Positions 1 through 8,135 of a stretch of 64,000 bases of DNA are shown here, piece by piece. The number at the start of each line of letters is the position of its first letter. The first letter of the stretch is position 1. The position numbers and the translations under genes were made by a program. The notes under the pieces were generated by a model. That model was given only the letters and a program-made list of their open reading frames with translations. It searched no databases and was not told the origin of the DNA. The stretch comes from Bacteriovoracaceae bacterium. GTDB lineage: Bacteria; Bdellovibrionota; Bacteriovoracia; Bacteriovoracales; Bacteriovoracaceae. Location: the NCBI GenBank assembly GCA_947441615.1, contig CANEUH010000006.1:1-64000 (forward strand). Direction: 5' to 3'.

Positions 1-144
1 AAACGTGACGGACGAAAACCGGGTTCCGCAGTTTTTACATCGATATCTTTGAATCCATTTAGAGTCATCTTTTCTCCAAAAAGTTCCATCTCGAATGACG
101 AATTCTGGGGCAGCACAAATAAGGTTGGGGCATGTTCTTTTCAT
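1..144 (-). CDS. N-terminal fragment of a zinc-ribbon, transposase-like protein (runs off the left edge)
   Basis: Reading the minus strand from ATG at 144 gives 48 open codons to the window edge. The peptide opens MKRTCPNLIC and ends near RYRCKNCGTRFS, so it has two Cys pairs (CPNxxC and CKNC) about 30 residues apart, followed by a Phe-Ser. This CPxxxC...RYRCKxCGxxFS layout is the N-terminal zinc ribbon commonly found at the start of IS-type transposases and 'insertion element' proteins. The C-terminal catalytic part lies outside the window, so neither function nor intactness can be judged. No strong Shine-Dalgarno is visible before the ATG. The complementary frame on the plus strand is also open (codons 1-64) but its peptide resembles nothing I know. 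Confidence 0.6.
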   Translation of the reverse strand, partial: MKRTCPNLICAAPEFVIRDGTFWRKDDSKWIQRYRCKNCGTRFSSVTF

Positions 145-253
145 GCCGACGTTGTTGCAAGAAAGGGAGCTCTTATTAAAAGGGTAAGTTACTAGAATCC
201 CTACACTTTAACGCACGCAAAAATATTAAATTCCGTCATCATAAATAGAAAGT

Positions 254-286
254 ACTGCCCCTTCTACACCAATAAGGAGGGGCAGT
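254..286. other. Stem-loop in the left intergenic region
   Basis: Two 9-base arms, ACTGCCCCT (254-262) and AGGGGCAGT (278-286), are perfect reverse complements around a 15-base loop. Only three T follow on the plus strand, so a terminator role is weak. It lies between the transposase-like fragment and the FKBP gene, where it could be part of an element end or a remnant terminator. Confidence 0.4.
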
Positions 287-301
287 TTGGGTGAGTTGAA
301 T

Positions 302-330
302 AAAAAAAAAGGCCAGGTTTCCCTGGCCTT
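302..330 (-). terminator. Rho-independent terminator of the FKBP gene
   Basis: A perfect 9-bp stem (AAGGCCAGG / CCTGGCCTT, loop of four) is followed on the minus strand by a run of nine T. It sits 27 bases beyond the stop codon of the FKBP lipoprotein gene. Confidence 0.85.
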
Positions 331-356
331 AAGCTTCATATCAATCTTTAAATTGA

Positions 357-1094
357 TTATTTTTTCTTTGTTGTTTTAGCGGCAGGAGCTGGCTTATTAG
401 CGTCAGCTGCTTTTGTCACTTTAAAAAGCTCAACTTCGAAAACAAGAGTTGCTCCACCAGGAATTTTTGGAGGGGCACCAGCTTCACCGTAAGCAAGGTC
501 AGCAGGGATCACAAATTTTGTAACTCCACCCTCTTTCATCGTTTGAAGACCTTCAGTCCAACCTTTAATAACTCTGTTAAGTGGGAAAGAAATAGTTTTT
601 CCACGCTCTTTTGATGAATCAAACACTGTCCCGTCCGTAAGAGTCCCGTGGTAGTGAACTTCAACAACATCTTCAGCTGCAGGAGTTGCTCCTGTACCTT
701 CTTTAACAACTTTATAAGCTAAACCGGATTCAGTTTTTGTAGCTGATTCATCTTTAACAAATTTTTCGATAAAAGCTTTTCCAGATTCTTTTTCTTTAGA
801 AGCAACTTTATCCATACGTGCTTTGAAAACTTCTTGAATACGGCTCTGGTATTTCGCCATATCAACTTCAGACTTTTCATTCTTAGATGACATCGCAATC
901 CCTTTGTAAAGAGCAGCGAGTTCAGCATCAGTCAATGTAAGACGCTGAAGGTTTCCACCAAGCATGTATCCCATTGCATAGAAAGTCTTATCATCCTCAG
1001 ATTTAAGATCAATTTTCTTAGGGTCATTCGAATTACAAGAAGTAAGAATAAGAGCAGAAACAATTAGGCTTAAAAAAACCAATGTCTTTTTCAT
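357..1094 (-). CDS. FKBP-type peptidyl-prolyl isomerase, lipoprotein
   Basis: Peptidyl-prolyl cis-trans isomerase that probably assists folding in the periplasm. From the ATG at 1094 the product is 245 residues: a lipoprotein signal peptide ending LILTSC (Cys20), a helical, charged FkpA/Mip-like region to about residue 120, then one FKBP domain with the family blocks [31 protein letters not shown] and [11 protein letters not shown] Lys/Ala/Pro tail follows. An AAAGGA Shine-Dalgarno 8 bases upstream supports this start over an in-frame codon at 1124. Minus-strand neighbour genes are separated by about 50 bases, and a strong terminator follows. Mip-like FKBPs are often dimeric through the N-terminal helices; that is family knowledge and not visible here. 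Confidence 0.93.
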   Translation of the reverse strand: MKKTLVFLSLIVSALILTSCNSNDPKKIDLKSEDDKTFYAMGYMLGGNLQRLTLTDAELAALYKGIAMSSKNEKSEVDMAKYQSRIQEVFKARMDKVASKEKESGKAFIEKFVKDESATKTESGLAYKVVKEGTGATPAAEDVVEVHYHGTLTDGTVFDSSKERGKTISFPLNRVIKGWTEGLQTMKEGGVTKFVIPADLAYGEAGAPPKIPGGATLVFEVELFKVTKAADANKPAPAAKTTKKK

Positions 1095-1143
1095 TGAAAA
1101 CAGTCCTTTGTTGATTAAAAACATTAAAAGAATAACTTTTTTT

Positions 1144-2010
1144 TTATCTCTTTGCCAATATTTCGAAACGATTCCTAGATTTCCAGAGAATGATCATAAG
1201 ACTCACTGCACCTATAATCATACTCACTAAACCCATGGGAATTTCTGCTCCATAAAACGGGAAAGAATAGCAGACCAGATCAATCAGACAAAAAGCAAGT
1301 CCATTCATTAAACTTCCTATTAAAAACTCCCCGGTTAAATCAAAGCGGTTAAACCAAAACCGCCTTGAGACAATAGGAAAGATAAGGCCTAAAAATGAAA
1401 ACGCTCCAAAAATTGAGACAACAGTAAATGTTCCTACGGAGACTGAGATAAAAATAAATCGGTGGAGATGAGTCGTGGGAACTTTGAAATTATTCGCTAC
1501 TGAACTTCCTAGACTTAATATTGTCAAATCGGTTTTATAAAAACGCCATCCGGCCAAAATAGCAATCTGAATGAATAACAAAACAACAAGATTCTCAAAG
1601 CTAGCAAACCGAAAGTGTCCAAACCATAGTTCAACGGGAAAAGGTAAATTAAAAGCGAGGAACAAAAACTGCCACAGAGAAAAGATCGCGCCCACAAGTA
1701 AATTAAACGTAAGTCCCATAAGAATTAATTTATTAACGGATCTGGCCTTCGTTGTGATTGAAGAGAAGTAAAATCCTAAGAGGATAAAAAAAGGAATCCC
1801 CAATAATAAAATGTAAGATGGTGTTTCTATATTTAACCACAAAAGAATAGAATGAAACATGAGTACCCAGAGGATACTTAATCCATCAAAACCGAGGGTC
1901 GAAGGACTCGCTAATATATTTTTTGTGGTTAATTGGATAAGGGTACCCGTTTGGGAAATAATCATTCCAGCGAGTAAAGAGCAACACATTCTGAAAATGA
2001 GGTAGTCCAT
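1144..2010 (-). CDS. ABC importer permease, FecCD/BtuC type
   Basis: Very hydrophobic 288-residue protein with about eight membrane segments. The N-terminal block [20 protein letters not shown] corresponds to the conserved region after the first helices of FecCD/BtuC permeases (usually GALLQ..RNPLADPSxLG). It is about 40 residues shorter than the usual 320-340. The ATG at 2010 overlaps the stop of the ATPase gene by one base (TGATG), implying translational coupling; an in-frame TTG sits one codon earlier. Substrate is not readable: iron-siderophore, haem, cobalamin and zinc/manganese are all possible. Family assignment is from motif similarity and the ATPase neighbour. Confidence 0.7.
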   Translation of the reverse strand: MDYLIFRMCCSLLAGMIISQTGTLIQLTTKNILASPSTLGFDGLSILWVLMFHSILLWLNIETPSYILLLGIPFFILLGFYFSSITTKARSVNKLILMGLTFNLLVGAIFSLWQFLFLAFNLPFPVELWFGHFRFASFENLVVLLFIQIAILAGWRFYKTDLTILSLGSSVANNFKVPTTHLHRFIFISVSVGTFTVVSIFGAFSFLGLIFPIVSRRFWFNRFDLTGEFLIGSLMNGLAFCLIDLVCYSFPFYGAEIPMGLVSMIIGAVSLMIILWKSRNRFEILAKR

Positions 2011-2588
2011 CAATGCCCCAAAACTAAGGTCTTGTTTTCAAACATTAACTGATAGACAGTTTTCAAGCTTTTTAACCACTCTAAATCATGCTCAACCAGT
2101 ATGATCGATTTAAAATTTCTTTGCTCTTCTTGAATCCAATCATTAAGAATCGATTTGGAATAACTATCAAGGTGCTGACTAGGCTCATCTAAAATATACA
2201 TCTGACTTTCTAAAGCAAGACCCAAACATAACTTCAAGGCCTGCTCCTCCCCGCCAGATAAAGTCGACTGGAACCTTTGGTCCTTCTCATTCAACCCAAA
2301 TGCCTTCCAGAGATGAGTAAACTTATCTGTGTTCAACGACTTCTTTGTAGAATCTAGAAATAGTTCTTTAATCTTTCCAAGCTTTCGGTCATAGAAGGAA
2401 GTAAGAGGAGCTTGTTCAACATGAACACAGTTTGATTGTTGCTCCATATAAATTCGACGCATTAAGGTGGTTTTCCCTAGCCCATTTGGGCCAGTAAAAA
2501 GGATAACTTCACCTCTATCGATCTTAAAATCAATACAACAGCCAGCATGAGGCAAAAATAAGTCATCGTTTATATGAATTCTTAACAT
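2010..2588 (-). CDS. ABC transporter ATPase, short form
   Basis: ATP-binding subunit of the adjacent permease. All core motifs are present in a compact 192-residue chain: Walker A GPNGLGKT (33-40), signature LSGGE (110-114), Walker B with catalytic Glu YILDEPS (131-137) and H-loop His in VEHD (about 167). Siderophore and B12 ATPases are normally about 250 residues, so the spaces between motifs are reduced, mainly between Walker A and the signature. The gene starts at ATG 2588 and its stop overlaps the permease start, so the pair is one transcription unit. A divergent M48 protease gene begins 58 bases upstream. Confidence 0.88.
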   Translation of the reverse strand: MLRIHINDDLFLPHAGCCIDFKIDRGEVILFTGPNGLGKTTLMRRIYMEQQSNCVHVEQAPLTSFYDRKLGKIKELFLDSTKKSLNTDKFTHLWKAFGLNEKDQRFQSTLSGGEEQALKLCLGLALESQMYILDEPSQHLDSYSKSILNDWIQEEQRNFKSIILVEHDLEWLKSLKTVYQLMFENKTLVLGH

Positions 2589-2646
2589 ATTGTTGGACGA
2601 TTCTATCCTCTTACATAAAATGTGTTAATTAGTTTTAGGGGTGTTT

Positions 2647-3597
2647 ATGAATAAGTTTATTTTGTTTGTTGTGTTCATTTTAGTTGTTTCCTGTAGCTCA
2701 AAGTCATCTGATCGATACCGTGAAGGTAATAATGCTGGACAAAAATCTGCTTTGACTGTGCAGGAAGAAAAAAATCTCACCAAAGAAGCCTTGGTGGACA
2801 TGAAAAAAGATTACCCTCCTGTGAATCACCCGGCCCTTCAGGCCTATATCACTAAACTTGGTCAGAAATTAGTGAACGCCAATAAGCTCAACAATAATCC
2901 CTACACCTACAATTTTACCGTTGTAGACACTCCCGTTGTGAATGCTTTTGCACTACCGGCCGGTAGTGTTTTTATCACGACTCCCATTATTGCCATGGCC
3001 GAATCCGAGGCCGAAATCGCAGGAGTTTTAGGGCATGAAATTGGTCACGTGACAGCAAGGCATACTGCTGAGCGGATGTATGTTGCTAAAAAAGAGCAGA
3101 GTAAGACCATTATGTTCGGGGCCATCGGTGCGGCGGTCTTAGGAACTGCAGGATACTACGCGAGTAAAAAACTTTGCGACCCAAATGATCTTGAGTGCAA
3201 GGCAAAACTCATCGGCGGTGGAGCTGCCGTTGGTGCAGTTGGAGGATTGTTCGTTCAAAAATATGCCTTCATGAAAAACTCTCAAGAAGATGAACTTGAA
3301 TCAGATCGTGTGGGCTTTAGGTACGCGACGAATGCTGGCTACGATAAAGAGAAAGTTGGTGACTTCTATAAAAAATTACTCGCTATGGAAAAGAATGCAA
3401 AAAAAGGCCAGAATGCAGCGATGAACTGGCTCTCTGATGCCATGGCCTCTCACCCCTCTTCAGATCAAAGAGTTTCACAGGCCGAAGAAATGAAATCTAT
3501 GATTAAAACGAGTGGCGGAGTCACTGTAACAAATGATTTTATTAAAATGAAAAGAGTGGCACAAGAAATGGTAGAGAGGCATAAAGCTAAAAATTAG
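2647..3597 (+). CDS. M48-family metallopeptidase, lipoprotein
   Basis: Membrane-attached zinc peptidase of the LoiP/YcaL/BepA-like M48C group, likely in periplasmic protein quality control. A lipoprotein signal peptide ends LVVSC (Cys16). The zinc motif HEIGH is at about 130-134 and the third ligand region ELESD at about 216-220. A Gly/Ala-rich hydrophobic segment lies between them. The ATG at 2647 is preferred to the GTG at 2641 because AGGGG sits at proper distance only from the ATG. It is transcribed against its neighbours, splitting the ABC ATPase and permease from a probable binding-protein gene. Its stop and the next gene's stop are adjacent. Confidence 0.9.
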   Translation: MNKFILFVVFILVVSCSSKSSDRYREGNNAGQKSALTVQEEKNLTKEALVDMKKDYPPVNHPALQAYITKLGQKLVNANKLNNNPYTYNFTVVDTPVVNAFALPAGSVFITTPIIAMAESEAEIAGVLGHEIGHVTARHTAERMYVAKKEQSKTIMFGAIGAAVLGTAGYYASKKLCDPNDLECKAKLIGGGAAVGAVGGLFVQKYAFMKNSQEDELESDRVGFRYATNAGYDKEKVGDFYKKLLAMEKNAKKGQNAAMNWLSDAMASHPSSDQRVSQAEEMKSMIKTSGGVTVTNDFIKMKRVAQEMVERHKAKN

Positions 3598-3598
3598 T

Positions 3599-4408
3599 TC
3601 AGAGGGAATTCGCCCAAAATAAAAACGCTTCCAATTGAGAAAAACCGGGAACCAAAGCTCCGGGGTAAATTAAGGTCATCTTCATAGATGACCTTTTTAT
3701 TTCCTTAACAAATCGACTTCCTGAATCCTCGACCCCGAGATGAATATAATCCTTCGTCAATGTATCCATGATTTTAGAGGACCAATTTACATAGGATAAT
3801 TCTGAGGGATAAGTTTTAATTTTGCTTTCTTGAATGAGTTTTTTTACGACTCCATCATTTACGATAACAAGTTCTGGAGGTCGGTGATTTTTAAAACGAC
3901 CTAAATAAAAAACAACCTTTAAAGATGGTGGCAGTTTTTTCAAAAGATCCATCTCCATTCCCACCGCGTTCGCTTTAAATTTAGATAACAATTGATCACA
4001 ACCATTTGTCAGAGGGTAAATTGTTCTTATAAGAGAATCCACCACTTCAATTGGAAACTTATTTCTTGTTTTAATTTCAACAGATTGAATTCCTCTTCCA
4101 GTGGAGAGGATTTTCCTTAGCTCTCTCCCCTCATCGTAAAAGACAAGAGCATTTTCAAATTCACTTAAAGTTCTTTGTGATAGAAAAATTCCACCAGGGA
4201 TTCTTTTCTTTCTAAACTCAGTTTCAGAGATGGGATTAAAGATTGAAATCCCTTGGAGAGCTGGATCAGTTAAAAGTTGAGTCTCCCTTAGAAGAACCGT
4301 CATGGGCCCAGATAAGGAGATCACCTTTTTAAATTGTGATTTAAATGAGCATGAGGCCCACGTGTTTAAACATGAGCCTATAACGAGAAGACTAACTAAG
4401 ATTTTCAT
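3599..4408 (-). CDS. Probable periplasmic binding protein of a FecCD-type importer
   Basis: Secreted protein of about 269 residues from ATG 4408 (signal peptide MKILVSLLVIGSCLNTWA). After the signal comes KKVISLSGPMTVLLRETQLL, which matches the start of siderophore/B12 binding proteins (RIVSLSPSxTELLxALG). Later blocks (PGGIFLSQRTLSEFENALVF, and ALVPGFSQLEAF near the end) fit that fold with its first lobe, helix and second lobe. The match is weak, so family assignment is inference, helped by the permease and ATPase genes 1-2.4 kb away on the same strand. The start overlaps the rnhA stop by 17 bases, so the two are probably co-transcribed. Alternative: an unrelated secreted protein. Confidence 0.5.
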   Translation of the reverse strand: MKILVSLLVIGSCLNTWASCSFKSQFKKVISLSGPMTVLLRETQLLTDPALQGISIFNPISETEFRKKRIPGGIFLSQRTLSEFENALVFYDEGRELRKILSTGRGIQSVEIKTRNKFPIEVVDSLIRTIYPLTNGCDQLLSKFKANAVGMEMDLLKKLPPSLKVVFYLGRFKNHRPPELVIVNDGVVKKLIQESKIKTYPSELSYVNWSSKIMDTLTKDYIHLGVEDSGSRFVKEIKRSSMKMTLIYPGALVPGFSQLEAFLFWANSL

Positions 4409-5051
4409 CCATGACCTCATTGGCCTTCTTATCACAATATTCATTTTGAGGGTGCCCACCGTGACCTTTCACCCAGATCCATTCTATCTCAAAAAAAGCA
4501 TTTCTCATCTGATCTAATTGCTGCCACAATTCTAGGTTTTCAGGAGTTTTGTTATCAGCTTTTTTCCACCCTCTGGCCTTCCAACCGGCAACCCAACTCT
4601 TCATACCGTCAACCACGTATTTGGAATCAGTCATGACTTTAATTTTTGTCAGGAGTGCATCTTTTCCTAGTGAAGGAAGAAGCTCTTTAATTTCACTGAG
4701 TCCTTTTATGGGGCCACTTAACTCCATCTTATTATTCGTTGTATGGACCTCAAACTCTACTCCCTCAGCAAGGATTCGCCCTTGCTCATTTTGCACTAAA
4801 TACGCATAGGCACCTGGACCAGGATTTCCTCTACATCCCCCATCTGAGTAAAGGGCAATCGCCATCGGCTCTCCAGCAATCTCAGCAGGGGGTGGAAGAG
4901 CTTTACTATCGGATTCAGCCTCTTCTTCCGGAACTTCATCAATCACTTTCCTAATGGAATTTAGGGCCAACACAAGTTCATCAGACAAAAGCTCCTCTTT
5001 AGAGAGCCATTTTTGGATAGAACTGAGAGCTTTTAAGTGCTTTTTCTTCAT
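4392..5051 (-). CDS. rnhA: Ribonuclease HI with N-terminal extension
   Basis: Endonuclease that cuts RNA in RNA-DNA hybrids. The catalytic set is complete: Asp70 in YSDGGCRGNPG, Glu110 in NNKMEL, Asp142 in MTDSKYVVDG, His197 in WVKGHGGH and Asp207. The basic-handle region WVAGWKARGWKKADNK is present. The RNase H domain starts near residue 64; the first 60 residues form a helical, acidic extension ending in an Ala/Pro linker, not found in E. coli RNase HI (155 residues), and not the classic hybrid-binding domain as far as I can see. The stop overlaps the next minus-strand gene. A divergent PTPS-family gene starts 101 bases away. Confidence 0.93.
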   Translation of the reverse strand: MKKKHLKALSSIQKWLSKEELLSDELVLALNSIRKVIDEVPEEEAESDSKALPPPAEIAGEPMAIALYSDGGCRGNPGPGAYAYLVQNEQGRILAEGVEFEVHTTNNKMELSGPIKGLSEIKELLPSLGKDALLTKIKVMTDSKYVVDGMKSWVAGWKARGWKKADNKTPENLELWQQLDQMRNAFFEIEWIWVKGHGGHPQNEYCDKKANEVMDENLS

Positions 5052-5152
5052 TTTTGCCTTTGACTATTCGCAACAATAATCTAAACCCTTTACCAAGTAT
5101 TTAACGCGATAGTATCTTGTCTTAAAGTTTAAACTCAACCAGGAAATGACCT

Positions 5153-5644
5153 TTGAGTCTTCCATTTTCAATTAAAGTCTATAAGCAATACTTTAATTTT
5201 GCATCTTCGCACTTCATGATTTTTGAAGATGGTGGAAGAGAGCCTTTGCATGGCCACAATTATAGAGTTCAAGTGAGAGGAGAGGCCCCTCAACTTGAAG
5301 GTGACATGGTTTTTGATTTTTTAAATATCAAACCTATCGTAAGAGAAGTTTGCGATTCCTTGGATCATAAACTTCTCATCCCTAAAGATAATAAGCATCT
5401 TAAAATTTATACTGATAAAAAAAATTATGTGATTCAAACACCTGATGAAAGTCTTTTTTCAATACCAATGTCAGATGTTCTTTTATTACCCATTTTAAAC
5501 ACAAGTGCTGAACGCATTGCTGTTTACATTTGTGATGAGATTAGAGCAAAAGTGGTGAGTCAGTTTGGGTTTTCATTTAAAAGTTTAGAAGTGGAGGTTG
5601 AAGAAACACCAGGACAATCTGCTGTTTATCTTCATAAAGAATAG
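5153..5644 (+). CDS. 6-pyruvoyl-tetrahydropterin synthase / QueD family protein
   Basis: Member of the PTPS fold, 163 residues. The zinc-binding histidines are visible: His20 (ASSH) and HGH at 33-35, with HGHNYRVQV typical of the family. The catalytic Cys that in QueD and PTPS lies four residues before HGH is absent; the position is Arg29, with Glu30 next to it. PTPS-III proteins use Glu instead of Cys, so a pterin role other than queuosine synthesis is possible. The start is TTG at 5153 with AGGA seven bases upstream; no in-frame ATG gives the full domain. The next gene begins two bases after its stop region, suggesting co-transcription. Confidence 0.78.
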   Translation: MSLPFSIKVYKQYFNFASSHFMIFEDGGREPLHGHNYRVQVRGEAPQLEGDMVFDFLNIKPIVREVCDSLDHKLLIPKDNKHLKIYTDKKNYVIQTPDESLFSIPMSDVLLLPILNTSAERIAVYICDEIRAKVVSQFGFSFKSLEVEVEETPGQSAVYLHKE

Positions 5645-5646
5645 TT

Positions 5647-6336
5647 ATGATTTTTTCTGAACTAGAAAGTGGCCATTCTCTAGAAGGTCACTCGATTCCA
5701 GCCTTTAAAACTGATATCAAGGCCCAAAAGTACCTCTACCTCATTGGCGGAGTCCATGGTGACGAGGTTGAAGGTGTTTACGTCCTAAAAGAGCTTTTTA
5801 GCTGGCTTAAATCTGAGCACTCTTTAAAAGATTTACCAATGGTTGTCGTACCGATTCTCAATGTTGATGGGTACCAGAATCGCACCAGAGTCAACGCGCA
5901 CTTGGTGGATCTCAATAGAAATCTTCCTACGAAGGACTGGTCAACCGACCATAAGGAACCTCGCTATAATCCAGGACCTAAACCATTATCAGAGCCAGAA
6001 AATCAATTCCTAGTAAAACTCATGGACAAGTATAAACCAGGGTTCATTATTTCCTTTCATACTTGGAAGCCTATTCTGAATTTTAATGGTGAGTGCAAGG
6101 ACGTGGCAGAATTTTTAAATAAGTATAATAACTACGAGATGGCGGGAGATATTGGCTACCCAACTCCAGGTTCCCTTGGGACATTTGCTGTTGAAAAGTA
6201 TCAGTCTCCTGTTTTAACTTTTGAGTGCCCAGAGCTAAAAACTCACCGTGAAAGTCTCAAAGATATATGGAATGAAAATGAAAAAGGTCTTAAGGACTTC
6301 TTTTCAAGTGAACTCATCTGGAAAAAAATAAAATAA
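5647..6336 (+). CDS. M14-family zinc carboxypeptidase / murein-peptide amidase-like protein
   Basis: Cytoplasmic (no signal peptide) 229-residue protein of the M14 / succinylglutamate-desuccinylase fold. Zinc ligands: His37 and Glu40 in GGVHGDEVEG and His138 in SFHTW; the catalytic Glu is about 193 in TFECPE. The DLNRNLP block at 88-94 is the substrate-binding Asn-Arg motif of M14 enzymes. The closest functional relatives that I recall are MpaA-type gamma-D-glutamyl-diaminopimelate amidases, which recycle cell-wall peptides. That would fit a cell-wall-degrading lifestyle, but substrate is inference. It follows the PTPS gene with a two-base gap and ends at a strong bidirectional terminator. 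Confidence 0.75.
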   Translation: MIFSELESGHSLEGHSIPAFKTDIKAQKYLYLIGGVHGDEVEGVYVLKELFSWLKSEHSLKDLPMVVVPILNVDGYQNRTRVNAHLVDLNRNLPTKDWSTDHKEPRYNPGPKPLSEPENQFLVKLMDKYKPGFIISFHTWKPILNFNGECKDVAEFLNKYNNYEMAGDIGYPTPGSLGTFAVEKYQSPVLTFECPELKTHRESLKDIWNENEKGLKDFFSSELIWKKIK

Positions 6337-6337
6337 T

Positions 6338-6379
6338 CATCATAAAAAAAGGCTCCTTTCGGAGCCTTTTTTTATGATG
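6338..6379. terminator. Bidirectional terminator, 19-bp perfect stem
   Basis: Arms 6338-6356 and 6361-6379 are perfect reverse complements around a TTTC loop: CATCAT, seven A, GGCTCC, then the mirror. The core GGCTCC hairpin has an A-tract before and T-tract after, so it works in both directions for the convergent genes. The stop codon of the minus-strand ferredoxin gene lies inside the right arm. Confidence 0.9.
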
Positions 6380-7250
6380 CTTTTGTATATTTAATGACTT
6401 CAACTGGACACGCCTCAGCTGCTTCTTGGATTCTTAATCCATCATCAAGAGGTGCGTTTGGTCTGATGATACAAGTGTCGGCCTTCACTTCGAAGACATC
6501 TTTATAAATGTCTTCACAAGCGTTACACACAATACAACCTGGCTCAATCCAAACCTTAGCGACTTTATAATTTTCTGCCTGAGCTGCAGGAGCTCCGCCA
6601 GCAGCACCAGAGGCAGCTCCACCACCCATACCAGCAAAGTGGGCCGCAAAGGCAGGGTTTGTTGGGATTGCAATCTGGGCCCCTTTACCAGGGACAGTAT
6701 CTGCAATAAAAGAGCGGATAGGAACATCGATTGGAGATTTAGATTCTTTAGAAGTATCCATTCTGTAATCACCGATGAATTGATCGACTGTTAACTTCGC
6801 TTCAGAAACAAGTTTTCTAAATTTTGGACCCTTCATATCAAATTGCCAGCTGATGCCAGACTTCGAAGATCGAATCACAACCTGAAGAGTCGCTAGATCA
6901 AATTTTTCTGCCCCAAGAAGCTCTAAGAGGCCTGGACCCATTTCTACGTCAGTAGCAAATGAAGACGTTTTCGCTTCAAAGTTTTTTGAAACCTCTACTT
7001 GAGTTGGATGACCGAATGGATTGAATAATCTAATTGTGACTTGATCAATAGAGGCCGGCTCTTTGGCCGAATTCCATTTGAATCCAAACGCAAAATAATT
7101 TCCACTTTTGGTCGAGCGAAGAATCGTCAACTTAGGCTTACCAAAAAGTGTTTCAAAAGTTCCAAACAATAAACTTACAGCTGCTAACCCAACAACAAGG
7201 TTGATTACCAGGAAGAGAGCAACGCCCATGGCGATTAAGCTGGTTGACAC
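6372..7250 (-). CDS. Membrane-anchored protein with C-terminal 4Fe-4S ferredoxin domain
   Basis: 292 residues with an unusual layout. Residues 5-32 form one membrane helix. Residues 40-185 are a mixed alpha/beta domain I do not recognise. Residues 200-225 are a Gly/Ala linker. From about 228 there is a single-cluster ferredoxin domain with C239-x2-C242-x2-C245 and the distal C281-Pro; C260 is extra. The cluster pattern is that of small 4Fe-4S ferredoxins. The protein probably carries electrons at the inner face of the membrane for a partner not coded nearby. The gene stands alone between a terminator and the divergent plsC. Function of the middle domain is unknown. Confidence 0.8.
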   Translation of the reverse strand: MSTSLIAMGVALFLVINLVVGLAAVSLLFGTFETLFGKPKLTILRSTKSGNYFAFGFKWNSAKEPASIDQVTIRLFNPFGHPTQVEVSKNFEAKTSSFATDVEMGPGLLELLGAEKFDLATLQVVIRSSKSGISWQFDMKGPKFRKLVSEAKLTVDQFIGDYRMDTSKESKSPIDVPIRSFIADTVPGKGAQIAIPTNPAFAAHFAGMGGGAASGAAGGAPAAQAENYKVAKVWIEPGCIVCNACEDIYKDVFEVKADTCIIRPNAPLDDGLRIQEAAEACPVEVIKYTKAS

Positions 7251-7370
7251 AATAGACTCCTAATTATCCCGTTAAATACCAAAAATATTACCCTAAATAT
7301 GGGAAAATTAGAACAAAAAGATCAAGACTCTTTATTGTCTGACTAGTCCATTTCTAAGTACAATGGCCTC

Positions 7371-8135
7371 ATGTTAATTTTGATTCAAATAAAAGCTATT
7401 TTCTTGGCATTTTTCAGTCTGGTATTTGTACTAATGCCAAGCTGCCTTTTAGTTATACCGTTTCATTTAAGAACGAGACTTAAAATCGTTGGGCCAGTTT
7501 GGTCAAGCCTGAGCCATTTTCTTTTACGCTATGCCTGCCATGCCAAAATTAGTCACTACGAGGATCTGCGCTCCCCTGAATTTGGTGGAATTCCTTGTTA
7601 TGGGCTTTATGTGGCAAACCACCAAAGTTTTCTAGATATCCCCCTCCTTACCCTGGCTTACCAAGCTCCGCCCATCATGAAGAAAGAGATCCTAAATATC
7701 CCTATTTTTGGCTGGATGGCATGGATTTCGGGCGCCATTCCCGTTTCAAGAAACAGCACGGCTTCACGAAGAAAAGTTTTTGAGCGAGCTAAAAAAAGAA
7801 TATTGAAAGATAAAATAGGACTTCAGGTTTATCCAGAAGGAACGAGGTCAAAGACGTCGTCACCGAAACCATTTAATGAAATAAAAAGAACACTTCTTGT
7901 CTTTGCCTTTAATGAAAAAATCCCCGTGATTCCAACGAGTATTTATGGAACGAGAGGAGTTTTTGGCGCCACAGGGATTATTAACCCATTTAAGCATGTT
8001 GGGATCATTGTTCACAAAGAGATAGACCCAAGAAATTTTTCAACTGCTGATAGTTTTGCCGAGGCCTGCTGGAATCAAGTGATTAAAGGTCATGATCAGA
8101 TGAAGGAGAAACTTTCTCCTCTGAATGAAAATTAA
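7371..8135 (+). CDS. plsC: 1-acyl-sn-glycerol-3-phosphate acyltransferase
   Basis: Makes phosphatidic acid from lysophosphatidic acid at the inner membrane. The acyltransferase motifs are NHQSFLD (His84-x4-Asp89) and YPEGTRS (154-160), plus the RNSTASRRK basic block between them. One or two N-terminal hydrophobic segments (residues 4-32) anchor it. 254 residues is normal for PlsC. The last 53 bases overlap the end of truB on the opposite strand, so both genes terminate inside each other and no separate terminator is seen. Confidence 0.9.
   Translation: MLILIQIKAIFLAFFSLVFVLMPSCLLVIPFHLRTRLKIVGPVWSSLSHFLLRYACHAKISHYEDLRSPEFGGIPCYGLYVANHQSFLDIPLLTLAYQAPPIMKKEILNIPIFGWMAWISGAIPVSRNSTASRRKVFERAKKRILKDKIGLQVYPEGTRSKTSSPKPFNEIKRTLLVFAFNEKIPVIPTSIYGTRGVFGATGIINPFKHVGIIVHKEIDPRNFSTADSFAEACWNQVIKGHDQMKEKLSPLNEN

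Noticed and set aside
1..195. Plus-strand open frame of 64 codons ending TAG at 193-195
   Set aside because: Its peptide has no recognisable motif, whereas the opposite strand in the same register has a clean zinc ribbon.
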